A stretch of 64,000 bases of DNA from Pseudarthrobacter sp. IC2-21 (lineage in GTDB: Bacteria; Actinomycetota; Actinomycetes; Actinomycetales; Micrococcaceae): positions 806,001-870,000 of the forward strand of contig NZ_CP139145.1 of NCBI RefSeq assembly GCF_034048115.1, in the 5' to 3' direction. The position numbers were made by a program, and so were the translations under genes. The notes beneath the pieces were generated by a model. It did not search any database, was not told the DNA's origin, and worked only from the letters and a program-made list of their open reading frames with translations. How positions within the stretch are numbered: the first letter of the stretch is position 1; each line of letters begins with the position of its first letter. This document shows positions 16,989 to 25,531 of this stretch, one piece after another.

Positions 16989-17528
16989 ATGCCCAGAAAG
17001 CCCGTAGCCCGTGACGCCGTCCTTGACGCTTTTGAAGAACTCCTGATCAGTGTGGGGGAGCGTGCGGCCACCCTGGATGCCGTGGCGAAGCGGGCCGGCG
17101 TGTCCAAAGGCGGCCTCTTGTACCACTTCCCCAACAAGGAGGCGCTGATAGCGGCCATGCTGGAGCGGTTGGATCTGCTGGCCGGGGAAGACATCGCCCT
17201 CATGTCCGCGGCGCCGGAAGGTGCGGCCACATACTTCATCCGGACCTCGCTCTGGTCCGGGTCACCGTTGGACCGCTCGTTCCTTGCCGCCAGCCGGTTG
17301 GCGGAAGTGGCCCATGTGGAGGCCCGGCGCCGGTTCGCCGGCATCCAGCAGCAATGGCTGGACCTGATCGCCGCCGATGTGGGCACCGGGATGGCGAAGG
17401 CCGTGCTGTATATGGGGGACGGGTTGTACCTGAACGCCATGTGGGAAGGCGGGCCGGCCTCAAAGACCGACGGCCGGCAGGGCGATGTCGAGGTGCTCCT
17501 GGCGGCGGTGGAGCGGCTCCGCGGCTGA
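16989..17528 (+). CDS. TetR-family transcriptional repressor
   Basis: 179 residues. The HTH is RAATLDAVAKRAGVSKGGLLYHFPNKEAL split as usual between LDAVAKRAGVS and KGGLLYHFPNK, near residues 27-52; the rest is the alpha-helical ligand domain. It presumably represses the divergent efflux pump and itself through the palindrome 34 bp upstream, and is released by a pump substrate. Start taken at ATG 16989 (MPRKPVARDAV); an ATG at 16977 would add four residues. Effector unknown. Confidence 0.87.
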   Translation: MPRKPVARDAVLDAFEELLISVGERAATLDAVAKRAGVSKGGLLYHFPNKEALIAAMLERLDLLAGEDIALMSAAPEGAATYFIRTSLWSGSPLDRSFLAASRLAEVAHVEARRRFAGIQQQWLDLIAADVGTGMAKAVLYMGDGLYLNAMWEGGPASKTDGRQGDVEVLLAAVERLRG

Positions 17529-17656
17529 TTCTGCCCATTCATTCGGGGCGGGCCCCCGTGGCGCCCCGGGTCTCCGGACGCTCCTTTGCCCGGCACCCGG
17601 CACCCGGCACCGGAATGATGGCGCAGAACCCGATGCCGGGTTCATCCCGGAGAGCC

Positions 17657-18211
17657 TCAGTTGTTCAGAGCCGCCCAGAGGTTGAGGGACGCGGCAAACA
17701 CAATCCAGGTGATGTAGGGCAACAGCAGGAGCCCGGCCCAACGGCTGACGGGGCCAAAGCGCATGACCGTCACCGTGACCGCCGCGATCAGCGCCACGAT
17801 GATGGCGAAAGCCAGCCAGAGCGCAGCCGTCCCCATCAGCGGGTACAGGCTGAAGAAGGTGGGCGTCCAGAGCAGGTTCAGGAAGAGCTGGACCCCATAG
17901 ACAACCAGCGCCGGCCGTGACGCCGGAACGTGGCGGCGCCAGACCAGCCAGGCCGCCACCGCCATGGCGGTGTAAAGCGCTGTCCACACCGGCCCGAACA
18001 ACCAGTTGGGTGGTGACCAGGGGGCTTTGTCCGCGTCAACGTACCAGCCGTTCACATTGGACACTGTGGAGAACGCGCCCAGCCATGCGACGAACGCGGA
18101 CGCTGCCAGGAAGGCCGCGAGGACAACTACCTGCGCTCCGGCGCCGGGTTCCCTGCCGGACGGGCTGGCTCGCGGCGGACTTGGGGTGGACTTTTCCGGC
18201 AGTGGTTCCAT
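17657..18211 (-). CDS. TspO/MBR family membrane protein
   Basis: 184 residues with five membrane helices after a Pro/Ser-rich N-terminal extension of about 25 residues. Diagnostic features are WSPPNWLFGPVWTALYT (the conserved W-P loop after helix 1), FLNLLWTPTFF and a C-terminal ASLNLWAALN. TspO proteins bind porphyrins and tryptophan-rich small molecules and act in stress responses. It stands convergent to the TetR gene; the 128-bp spacer holds a long imperfect inverted repeat (TTCTGC at 17529 with GCAGAA at 17623, CATTC/GAATG inside) and three copies of CCGGCAC. Confidence 0.88.
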   Translation of the reverse strand: MEPLPEKSTPSPPRASPSGREPGAGAQVVVLAAFLAASAFVAWLGAFSTVSNVNGWYVDADKAPWSPPNWLFGPVWTALYTAMAVAAWLVWRRHVPASRPALVVYGVQLFLNLLWTPTFFSLYPLMGTAALWLAFAIIVALIAAVTVTVMRFGPVSRWAGLLLLPYITWIVFAASLNLWAALNN

Positions 18212-18304
18212 GGGTCAACCCTTGCGAAGGGCGGGCCGCCGGTCAAGCCGCACGCCACCGGCCTGAAACGGCCGCGCCGGTTCAGGCTTTAGACTTGTGG
18301 CTAC

Positions 18305-19441
18305 ATGTCCGCACGCAGCCACGAGAACAGAACCACGAACGAAACCCTGAGATTGGACACGGCCCCCTTGCGAGAATTCACCGCCCGCTTTGCCACTGCG
18401 GAGGAAATTGAGAACTGGGACAAGCACGTCACGGCCAACCCCAATGGCGGCAACATGCTGCAGTCTGCGGCCTACGCGTCGGTTAAGAACGGGAGCGGCT
18501 GGAATGTGCGCTTCCTCGTCCTGGAGCGGGCGGGTACGTCCAGCTACAACCTGGTCCTGGAGAAGAAGTTCCCCATACTTGGCCGTCTCTGGTACCTGAT
18601 CAAGGGGCCGGATCTGGACTCCGCCGCGGATTTGAAGCCGGCCCTGGATGCCTGCGCGGCGTTCGCCCGGAGCCGGAAGCTCAACGTCTTCACCATCAAG
18701 ATTGAACCGGACATCGTCTCCTCGCCCGAAGCCCAGGTGCAGCTCACCGCGGCAGGCCTGGTCAAGGCTCCGAACATCCAGTCGAACGACTCCACGGCGC
18801 TGCTGGACATCACGGCACCGGAAAATGAGGTGCTCCGCGCCATCTCATCCCGCGCCAGGAACGCCATCCGCCGGGCCGAACGTGAAGGCTGCACGGTGGT
18901 CGAGCGCGAACAGAGCCCGGAAACCTACAGGGCCCTCTATGATCTGATGGCGGACACCGTGAGCGCCAAGGGCTCCATGCCGCTGCGCAGCTACGAGTAC
19001 TATGCCCGGTTCTGGGACGAGTTCTGCAGCCGCGGCCAGGGCCGGTTTTTCTTCGCCCATGAGGACGGCAAACCGAGTGTGGGCGCCTTTGTGATCAACT
19101 ACGGTGCCAAGGCAACCTACAAGGACGGCGGGTCCACCCAGAACCGCAAGCAGTACGGCGATTCCCACCTGGTCCAATGGACGGCGATCCGCCGCATGCA
19201 GGAACTGGGCTGCACCGAATACGACTTCTGCGGCACCCCGCCGGCGGCACAGATCAAGGACAAAACGCACAACCTGTATGGCATGGGCATGTTCAAGACC
19301 AGTTTCACGAAGACTGTCACAGACTTCGTCGGCTGCCACGATTACGTCCTCGCCCCGGTCCGGCACGTCCTGTGGGTCAAGGGCGCGGAGCGGATCTTCC
19401 GCCGGCTCGAAACAGCCCGCACCGGCCAGCAGTTCTACTGA
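18305..19441 (+). CDS. FemAB/MurM-like peptidoglycan bridge aminoacyltransferase
   Basis: 378 residues of the FemABX fold (two GNAT-like domains) without the coiled-coil arm. These enzymes add amino acids from aminoacyl-tRNA to the lysine side chain of lipid II. Typical segments are MLQSAAYASVKNGSGW, the RARNAIRRAEREG tract, GAFVINYGAKATYKDGGS and YDFCGTPP. A TAGACT hexamer ends 9 nt before the ATG and there is no Shine-Dalgarno, so the transcript may be leaderless. It is followed after 92 bp by a second FemAB gene and a ThrE exporter. Which amino acid it adds cannot be read from sequence; Arthrobacter bridges often contain Ala, Ser or Thr. Confidence 0.85.
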   Translation: MSARSHENRTTNETLRLDTAPLREFTARFATAEEIENWDKHVTANPNGGNMLQSAAYASVKNGSGWNVRFLVLERAGTSSYNLVLEKKFPILGRLWYLIKGPDLDSAADLKPALDACAAFARSRKLNVFTIKIEPDIVSSPEAQVQLTAAGLVKAPNIQSNDSTALLDITAPENEVLRAISSRARNAIRRAEREGCTVVEREQSPETYRALYDLMADTVSAKGSMPLRSYEYYARFWDEFCSRGQGRFFFAHEDGKPSVGAFVINYGAKATYKDGGSTQNRKQYGDSHLVQWTAIRRMQELGCTEYDFCGTPPAAQIKDKTHNLYGMGMFKTSFTKTVTDFVGCHDYVLAPVRHVLWVKGAERIFRRLETARTGQQFY

Positions 19442-19533
19442 CAGCGCGTCCCGCGCATCCCACCACCCACACACCAACGAACGCCAGCGCCTTTCCCCGG
19501 CCCGGCGGCGCAGCCACAGATGAGGTTACTTCC

Positions 19534-20850
19534 GTGAATCCAACCAAGGCAGGAACCGGGCTTGAGCTCGGCGTCCTCAGCGATGCAGAGTTCGAAGCGT
19601 TCGCGCTCACACACCCGCAGAACAACTTCATCCAGTCCGCTGACTTCGTCCGGTTCCAGCGTGCCCGCGGCCAGGTGGTGGAGCTCTTCGGCGTCAGGCG
19701 CGACGGCGAACTCGTCGCCGCCGGCAAACTGAACTACACCACCAACCGCTGGGGCTACAAGGTCTGCGAGTGCGCCAAGGGCCCCCTGATGGACTACGCG
19801 GACGCCGCCCTGGTGCGTGACGTCGTCGGACTTCTCAAAGAGCGCGCCGCCGGGCGCAAAGCAGCGGAACTGCGGATTTCTCCGAACCTGCCGTACATCG
19901 CCCGCGATGAAGACGGCGCCGAGCACCCCGAGATCACGGACAACAGGCCGCTCGTGGCAGAGCTGGCCCGCCTGGGCTTTGAACACCAGGGCTCGGAGAT
20001 GGACTTCGTCAATGTGAATTGGATGTTCATCAAGAAGCTCGAAGGCATCAAGGATTCCGAAGAGCTCATCATGAGCACCAGCTACCGGACCCGCAAAGCC
20101 ATCCGCAAGGCTGAGAAGAACGGGGTGTTCCTGGAGCAGGCCACCCTGGAAACCCTCGATGAGTTTTACAACGCGCTCAGCACCGCCGGGGACGAGAAGG
20201 GCTTCGTGTACCGGGAGCGCGAATACTACGAACAGCTCCTGCGGACCACCTCGCCCGAGTTTACGAAACTGATGATGGCCAAGATCGATATCCCGGCCTA
20301 CCGGAAGTCCATCACCGAACGCCTGGAAGCCGAGTCCGCGGCTGCGGCGGAGCTCCGCCGCGAGGTTGAGGAAACGGGCAGCAAGAAGAAGGCCAACCGG
20401 CTCAAGGTGGTCCAGGACCTGGCGGACAGCTACGAGCGCAGCCTCAAGGACATTGAGCGTTTCCCCGATTCCGTGGGCGTGGCCACCGTGGCTGCCATCC
20501 ACTTTGTGTGTTTCGGCGACGAAGTGGTGTGCGTGATCGGCGGGACCGTGCAGGACTACATCTACTTCAACGGCGCCACCTCCCTGTACTGGGGCATGAT
20601 GCTCCACGGGCTGGAGCAGGGCTATGCGCGGTACAACTTCTATGGCACCTTCGGCATCGAGGGGCAGGACGAGGAAGGCCACGGCGGCTACCAGTTCAAG
20701 AAGGGCTTCGGCGGCGAAGTGGTCCAACTCGTGGGTGATTTTGTGATGCCGGTCAGGCCCCTGCCCTTCCGGGCGAACAGGCTGGCCCGGGCCGCCGTGG
20801 CCGTGGCCCGCACTGTCCTCGGCAAGCTGCCGCTGAAGCGGCAGGCGTAG
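19534..20850 (+). CDS. FemAB-family peptidoglycan aminoacyltransferase with coiled-coil arm
   Basis: 438 residues. NNFIQSADFVRFQRARG opens the first GNAT-like domain; STSYRTRKAIRKAEKNG is the conserved basic tract; residues about 260-312 (SITERLEAESAAAAEL onward) form a charged coiled-coil insertion as in FemA/FemX; YFNGATSLYWGM and FYGTFGIEG follow. The GTG at 19534 is chosen because GATGAGG stands 8 nt upstream; the open frame extends further but overlaps the preceding gene. As the second of a tandem pair it probably adds a later residue of the interpeptide bridge. Confidence 0.85.
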   Translation: MNPTKAGTGLELGVLSDAEFEAFALTHPQNNFIQSADFVRFQRARGQVVELFGVRRDGELVAAGKLNYTTNRWGYKVCECAKGPLMDYADAALVRDVVGLLKERAAGRKAAELRISPNLPYIARDEDGAEHPEITDNRPLVAELARLGFEHQGSEMDFVNVNWMFIKKLEGIKDSEELIMSTSYRTRKAIRKAEKNGVFLEQATLETLDEFYNALSTAGDEKGFVYREREYYEQLLRTTSPEFTKLMMAKIDIPAYRKSITERLEAESAAAAELRREVEETGSKKKANRLKVVQDLADSYERSLKDIERFPDSVGVATVAAIHFVCFGDEVVCVIGGTVQDYIYFNGATSLYWGMMLHGLEQGYARYNFYGTFGIEGQDEEGHGGYQFKKGFGGEVVQLVGDFVMPVRPLPFRANRLARAAVAVARTVLGKLPLKRQA

Positions 20851-20887
20851 CACCAACCCACCAAGCGTCAGAGGGAGGCGGACCACC

Positions 20888-22375
20888 GTGAACAAACGTC
20901 CCGAGAATTACCGCGGCAAGCCGCACACCGACGGCCTGCCCAAAACGGAGCCGCTCTCGGCCTCCCAGCTCGGTCACGACGCTGCAGCCAAGCGGATGCT
21001 CCGGCGCCTGGTCCAGGGCGAGAACCCGCCGACGGCGCCCCTGAGCATCGTGGACAGGCTCGCGGGGAGCCCCTACGCCAACCCCATGATCCAGGTGGGG
21101 GGCGTGGACACCTCTGCCCGCAAGACCCTGGATTTTGCCCTGCACCTCGCCGAAACCATGTTCCGGTACGGGGCCGGCGCCCTGGAAGTGGAGACCAGCA
21201 TCATCGCGGTCACCGCGGCGCTCGGGCTGAAGAACATCGAGGTGGACATCACCAACCAGTCCGTGGCCATCAACTACGCTCCCAAGGACCAGCCGCCCAT
21301 CGCGTTGCTCCGGGTGGTGCGGTCCTGGACCAACAACTACGCCGGGCTCGCGAAAGTGCACCGGCTGGTGACGGACATTGTGGCCGGGGGAGTGGGCCGG
21401 GATGAGGCCATCCGCCGCCTGGACGAGGCGATCACCAGCCCCAAGCCGTTCCCGCGCTGGATGGTCACCATGGCCTTCGGGGTGTTCGCGGCAGTCTTCG
21501 TGGGTGTCCTGGGCGGGGGCCCGGCGTCCTCGGCCATCGCGTTCGTGGCAAACCTCGGCGTCAGCCTCCTGGCCCGCCAGCTGGGCCGGTGGCGGGTTCC
21601 GGACTTCTTTACGACGGCGGCTTGCTCCTTCGGTGTCACGCTCACCGCGCTGCTGTTGTGGCGCTTCAACCTCACCAACGCGCCGGCGATCGTGGTGGTG
21701 GGCGGCATCCTGCTGCTCCTGCCCACCGGCCGCCTGGTTTCCGCCGTCCAGGACGCCATCAACGGGTTCCCCGTGACGGCCGCGGGCCGGTTCCTTTCCA
21801 CACTGCTGACCTTCGGCGCGATCGTGGCCGGGATCGCGGTGGCCTCGGTGGTGGGGGCGATGTCCGGGATGCAGGCCATTGACGTTACCGAAACGTTCCC
21901 GCCCGCCTACCATCTGTGGGTCCTGGTGATCTTCACGGCCATCGCCGTGATGGCCATCGGCATCACCGAGCAGACGTCGTGGGACCTGCTGCTGCCCACT
22001 GCGGGAGTGGGCGTGGTGGGCTACTTCGTCCTGCTGGGCGCCGGTTCCCTGGGCATCGGCGACCGGTTCTCCCCGGCGATCGCCGCCGTCGTGATCGGTC
22101 TGCTGGCCCGCGTGGTGGCACTGAAGATGGGCGCCCCGCAGCTGGTGGTGGCCGTTCCGGCTGCGCTGATCCTCCTGCCCGGCCTGACCATCTTCCGCTC
22201 CATGTACGTGCTGACCATCGAGGAATCAGAGATCCTGCTCGGGGCCGGCGGAATGCTCAACGCGGGGGCGATTGTGCTGGGCACGGCTGCCGGCATTGTC
22301 CTCGGCGATACGCTCGCCCGGCCCCTGACGCGCAGCCTGGCCAGCAACGAGCGGCGCCGCGCCCGGCGGCGGTAA
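20888..22375 (+). CDS. thrE: ThrE-type threonine/serine exporter
   Basis: 495 residues: an N-terminal soluble/ThrE domain (about 75-330) with FALHLAETMFRYGAGALEVE and the conserved LARQLGR region, and a C-terminal ThrE_2 domain, together about ten membrane helices. The Corynebacterium protein exports L-threonine and L-serine using the proton gradient. GGGAGG precedes the GTG start. It follows two FemAB genes by 37 bp; since those ligases consume charged Ser/Thr/Ala tRNAs, linkage to wall-bridge amino acids is an attractive but unproven idea. Confidence 0.87.
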   Translation: MNKRPENYRGKPHTDGLPKTEPLSASQLGHDAAAKRMLRRLVQGENPPTAPLSIVDRLAGSPYANPMIQVGGVDTSARKTLDFALHLAETMFRYGAGALEVETSIIAVTAALGLKNIEVDITNQSVAINYAPKDQPPIALLRVVRSWTNNYAGLAKVHRLVTDIVAGGVGRDEAIRRLDEAITSPKPFPRWMVTMAFGVFAAVFVGVLGGGPASSAIAFVANLGVSLLARQLGRWRVPDFFTTAACSFGVTLTALLLWRFNLTNAPAIVVVGGILLLLPTGRLVSAVQDAINGFPVTAAGRFLSTLLTFGAIVAGIAVASVVGAMSGMQAIDVTETFPPAYHLWVLVIFTAIAVMAIGITEQTSWDLLLPTAGVGVVGYFVLLGAGSLGIGDRFSPAIAAVVIGLLARVVALKMGAPQLVVAVPAALILLPGLTIFRSMYVLTIEESEILLGAGGMLNAGAIVLGTAAGIVLGDTLARPLTRSLASNERRRARRR

Positions 22376-22398
22376 AGCCCGGCTCAGATCTTCCCTGC

Positions 22399-23238
22399 CT
22401 AGATCTTCCCTATGGGGAGTTTCTTCTCAGCCTGGAAGTCGTCTTCCACCCGGCCCTTTGCCCAGTAGCCGGACAGCGAAACCTGGCTCCGCTCCAGGCC
22501 GCGCTCGGCGAAGAGCACGGTCCGCAGGGCCTTCATGTAGCCGCGCTCGCCATGGGCGAAAACGTCCACCCGTCCCTCCAGCCAGTCGGCGCCGGCCACG
22601 GCCGAAACCAGGAGGTCACCCCCGCCGGCGGGGGCCCCGTTCCGGCGGAGCCAGTTGAGCTGCACGCCTGCCGGGGCTGCGATGTGCTGGATGTCCGCGT
22701 CGCTGTCCACCTCAATGAAGGCCAGGCCGCGGGCCTCCGCGGGCAGGGATTCGATGACGGCCGCGATGGCCGGCAGGGCGGCCTCATCCCCGGCGAGGAG
22801 GTACCAGTCGGCCTCGGGGGAGGGGTTGTAGCCGCCGCCGGGCCCGGTGAATGTGAACGTGTCCCCGGGCTGTGCACCGGCAGCCCACGGCCCCGCCAGG
22901 CCTTCGTCCCCGTGAATCACAAAGTCGATGGCCAGTTCCTGTGCTGCGGTATCCACCCAGCGGACCGTGTAAGTACGGGTGAAAGGCCACTGGGCCCGGG
23001 GCAGGGTTTCGCGGATGGTCCACAGATCCAGCGGCCGGGTGTACTCAACGCCGGGCTGCGGGAACACAATCTTGATGTAACGGTCCACATAGTCGTTGTT
23101 TACATAGGCGGCGAAGCCCGGGCCGCCCGCCACGATCCTGACCATGTGCGGTGACAGTTCTTCACGCCGGATCACCGTGAGGTCAATCTGCGGACGGGTG
23201 TTCTTCGTTGCGCTCGTGGCGGCCGGCACTGTGCTCAT
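22399..23238 (-). CDS. Siderophore-interacting protein (FAD-dependent ferric-siderophore reductase)
   Basis: 279 residues of the ViuB/SIP family. The FAD segment is FTRTYTVRW (RxYTxR motif), followed by GPWAAGAQPGDTFTFTGPGG and DWYLLAGDEAALPAIAAVIES of the nucleotide domain; the C-terminal WAKGRVEDDFQAEK is typical. It reduces iron in imported siderophores. TAGGGT lies exactly 6 nt before the ATG, implying a leaderless message. A sequence matching 14 of 19 positions of the actinobacterial iron box overlaps this promoter, so control by the IdeR protein encoded at 41256 is plausible. Confidence 0.9.
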   Translation of the reverse strand: MSTVPAATSATKNTRPQIDLTVIRREELSPHMVRIVAGGPGFAAYVNNDYVDRYIKIVFPQPGVEYTRPLDLWTIRETLPRAQWPFTRTYTVRWVDTAAQELAIDFVIHGDEGLAGPWAAGAQPGDTFTFTGPGGGYNPSPEADWYLLAGDEAALPAIAAVIESLPAEARGLAFIEVDSDADIQHIAAPAGVQLNWLRRNGAPAGGGDLLVSAVAGADWLEGRVDVFAHGERGYMKALRTVLFAERGLERSQVSLSGYWAKGRVEDDFQAEKKLPIGKI

Positions 23239-23256
23239 AAGGCAACCCTAAGCTAA
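23238..23256 (-). promoter_or_regulatory. Candidate iron box (IdeR/DtxR site)
   Basis: On the minus strand TTAGCTTAGGGTTGCCTTA matches 14 of 19 bases of the DtxR/IdeR consensus. It covers the -10 hexamer of the siderophore-interacting gene and the stop codon of the upstream ung gene. Confidence 0.5.
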
Positions 23257-24023
23257 ACAACCGGCGGGAGCTCCCAGGTTACGCCCGTGGAGCCCTGCTC
23301 CCGCAGCAGCCTGTTGATGGTGCTGAAGGGTTTGGAGCCGAAGAAACCGCGCGACGCCGATAACGGGCTGGGGTGCGCGCTGTATACCACTGCCGCGCCG
23401 TCCAGAAGGGGACGGACACTTTCCGCGTCCTTGCCCCACAGCACCGCCACGAGCGGCAGACTGCGGCCATCGGCCGTGCGGCGGTGGGCAACTGCGGTGA
23501 CTGCCGCCGTCGTGATCACTTCCCAGCCTTTACCGCGGTGCGAGCCGGCGGCGCCCGCGCGGACGCTCATGACCCGGTTGAGCAGCAGCACGCCCTGATT
23601 GGCCCAGGCGGACAGGTCCCCGTGGACCCGCGGTGGGATGCCGAGATCGGACTCGAGTTCGCGGTAGATGTTGGCCAGGCTCCGGGGGATGGGCCGCGTC
23701 CGCGGGGCAACGGCGAAGGAAAGTCCCACGGCGTGGCCAGGGGTGGGATAGGGGTCCTGGCCGACGATGAGGACCTTGACATCAGCCAGCGGCTGCCTGA
23801 AGGCGCGAAGGACGTTCGACGGCGCCGGCAGCACGCGGTGCCCCGCCTCCACCTCCGCCGCAAGGAAGGTGAGGACGTCCCGCAGCTCCTTTTCAACCGG
23901 GGCCAGCGCGGCCGCCCAGTCGGGGGTCATCAGCTCACCCAGCGGCATTGCAGCCAGCTCGGCGAAGCCAACGGCGTCCGCCGGCTCCGCCGCAAGCTCG
24001 AACAGGGCGTCAGGTTCAAACAC
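23253..24023 (-). CDS. ung: Uracil-DNA glycosylase, family 1
   Basis: 256 residues. The water-activating motif is [17 protein letters not shown] with Asp90, and the DNA-intercalating loop is [13 protein letters not shown] near the C terminus; [12 protein letters not shown] matches the conserved third segment. It removes uracil from DNA to start base-excision repair. The family usually has 220-250 residues, so this is full length. Its 3' end contains the promoter of the next gene. Confidence 0.95.
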   Translation of the reverse strand: MFEPDALFELAAEPADAVGFAELAAMPLGELMTPDWAAALAPVEKELRDVLTFLAAEVEAGHRVLPAPSNVLRAFRQPLADVKVLIVGQDPYPTPGHAVGLSFAVAPRTRPIPRSLANIYRELESDLGIPPRVHGDLSAWANQGVLLLNRVMSVRAGAAGSHRGKGWEVITTAAVTAVAHRRTADGRSLPLVAVLWGKDAESVRPLLDGAAVVYSAHPSPLSASRGFFGSKPFSTINRLLREQGSTGVTWELPPVV

Positions 24024-24146
24024 CGTCCCATTCTTGCAAAGTTTTCCGCCGGACCCGGCCCGGGGCGCCCGGCTTCAAATGACAACAATGTTATTTACGC
24101 CGTAGCATGGGATGAGATTTCAACCTCACCAGCGAAGGGATGTGCC

Positions 24147-24476
24147 GTGGCGGAGCCTGCTCGGGAACACCTGCCGGACGCCGCGGAGCAAAGCCGGCTG
24201 CTGGCTGACTTCACCCTGCGGGACTCCCCATTGAGCGAGCGCGACCAGCAAATGCTGGCCCTGGAACGGCAGTGGTGGAAGTACGCGGGCGCCAAGGAAC
24301 AGGCCATCCGGGAGCTCTTCGACCTGTCCGCGACGCACTATTACCAGCTGCTCAATGCCCTCATTGATTCCGAGGCGGCGCTGGCCCACGATCCCATGCT
24401 GGTGAAGAGATTGCGTAGACTACGTACGTCGCGTCACCGGGCACGCACTGCTCGCCGCCTGGGTTCCGACGCCTGA
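24147..24476 (+). CDS. DUF3263 protein
   Basis: 109 residues. The core LSERDQQMLALERQWWKYAGAKE followed by IRELFDLSATHYYQLLNALID is the actinobacterial DUF3263 domain, which looks like a small HTH (sigma-70 region 4-like), and a basic C terminus RLRRLRTSRHRARTARR could contact nucleic acid. GAAGGGA precedes the GTG start by 6 nt; upstream in-frame codons are open but unsupported. Followed after 51 bp by a LytR_C gene, a pairing common in Actinobacteria. Function unknown. Confidence 0.82.
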   Translation: MAEPAREHLPDAAEQSRLLADFTLRDSPLSERDQQMLALERQWWKYAGAKEQAIRELFDLSATHYYQLLNALIDSEAALAHDPMLVKRLRRLRTSRHRARTARRLGSDA

Positions 24477-24527
24477 CTAATTTCGTGCTGAGCCATCAGC
24501 AGCAATCAACAAGGACGTCCCTGCACC

Positions 24528-25157
24528 ATGACCAAATACGCTCGCGATGAATTCGACAAGGTACCGGAGACCGCCTCGCGGCAAGGCGTCCACCGCACGG
24601 CCACGGCGGCCGCCCGGCGCAGGCTCTGGCCCGTTCTGGCTGTGGGGATCGCCGCGCTGGCCATTGGACTTGTTTCCTTCCTGATTCTTCCCAAACTCGG
24701 GTTCACGCAGGCCGGCACGGAACTCTCCACGAGCCTGGAGGCGTCCGCCTCACCCAAGGCAAGCTCCGCCCCGTCGGCCAGCCCGGAATCATCGCCCAGC
24801 GCTGAGCCTTCCCCGGGCGCCGCGGCTTCAGCCAGCCCGGAGCCTTCGGCGTCCCCGTCCGCCAGCGAAAAGGCCGCGGTCCTGAACAAGGCCCAGGGAG
24901 TCGCCGTGTACAACGCGGCCGGGACAGCCGGGCTGGCCGGACGGGTCAGCTCGATGCTGCAGAACGACGGCTGGACGCTGGGGCAGGTCGGCAACTGGGC
25001 CGGCGCACCGCAGCAGGCGTCCCGGATCTTCTACGCTGGTGCGGCGCAGCGGGCCAACGCCGAAGCACTCGGGACCCTGTTGGGCGTCCCCACGCTGGCC
25101 GACAGCCAGGAGTTCCAGGTGCCCCTGGTTGTGGTGCTGGGGCCCGATTACCGGTAG
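24528..25157 (+). CDS. LytR C-terminal domain membrane protein
   Basis: 209 residues: about 35 basic residues, one membrane helix (LWPVLAVGIAALAIGLVSFLI, roughly 34-54), a Ser/Ala/Pro-rich extracytoplasmic linker, then a LytR_C domain (about 118-208) with GVAVYNAAGTAGLAGRVS and PLVVVLGPDYR. LytR_C domains accompany LCP wall-polymer ligases but this protein lacks the LCP domain. Probably a small cell-envelope accessory protein. Confidence 0.83.
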   Translation: MTKYARDEFDKVPETASRQGVHRTATAAARRRLWPVLAVGIAALAIGLVSFLILPKLGFTQAGTELSTSLEASASPKASSAPSASPESSPSAEPSPGAAASASPEPSASPSASEKAAVLNKAQGVAVYNAAGTAGLAGRVSSMLQNDGWTLGQVGNWAGAPQQASRIFYAGAAQRANAEALGTLLGVPTLADSQEFQVPLVVVLGPDYR

Positions 25158-25184
25158 CGCCCCGGTCACGCGACCATAACGTTC

Positions 25185-25207
25185 GGGCCGCCGGGGCCGG
25201 GCGGCCC
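25185..25207 (+). terminator. Hairpin after the LytR_C gene
   Basis: GGGCCGCC (25185-25192) pairs with GGCGGCCC (25200-25207) across a 7-nt loop. Very G+C-rich with no T run, so termination is only suggested. Confidence 0.4.
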
Positions 25208-25229
25208 GGCCGCCCCCACGGGTTGTGGC

Positions 25230-25324
25230 TAGAGTGAATTGAGGCTTCGGGCCCGTTCGCGGCGCACGGACGTACACGGCCCACAGCGGGGTGGACCGTC
25301 GGCACTACGGAAAGAGTGGACATC
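25230..25324 (+). promoter_or_regulatory. Promoter and 5' leader of the cold-shock gene
   Basis: TAGAGT at 25230-25235 is a candidate -10 hexamer. The resulting leader of roughly 80 nt before the cold-shock ATG resembles the long untranslated leaders of csp messages. Confidence 0.4.
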
Positions 25325-25531
25325 ATGGCATTGGGAACCGTCAAGTGGTTCAACGCCGAAAAGGGCTATGGCTTCATTACCGTGGATGGCTCCGGGGATG
25401 ACGTCTTTGTGCACTGGTCGGCCATCGACGGCGAAGGCTTCCGCGCCCTCGAAGAAGGGCAGCGGGTGGAGCTGGAAGTCGGCGAAGGCGAGAAAGGCCC
25501 GCAGGCCGATAGCGTCCGGCCCGCAGAGTGA
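25325..25531 (+). CDS. Cold-shock domain protein
   Basis: 68 residues, one CSD. RNP1 is KGYGFITV and RNP2 DVFVHWSAI, with [11 protein letters not shown] at the N terminus. It binds single-stranded RNA or DNA and acts as an RNA chaperone. His-Trp replaces the usual His-Phe/Tyr of RNP2. Its stop codon overlaps the GTG of the next gene by 4 nt, an unusual translational coupling of a CSP to a lipoprotein. Confidence 0.92.
   Translation: MALGTVKWFNAEKGYGFITVDGSGDDVFVHWSAIDGEGFRALEEGQRVELEVGEGEKGPQADSVRPAE

Noticed and set aside
19435..20895. 486-codon minus-strand frame opposite the second FemAB gene
   Set aside because: Shadow of a conserved FemAB protein.
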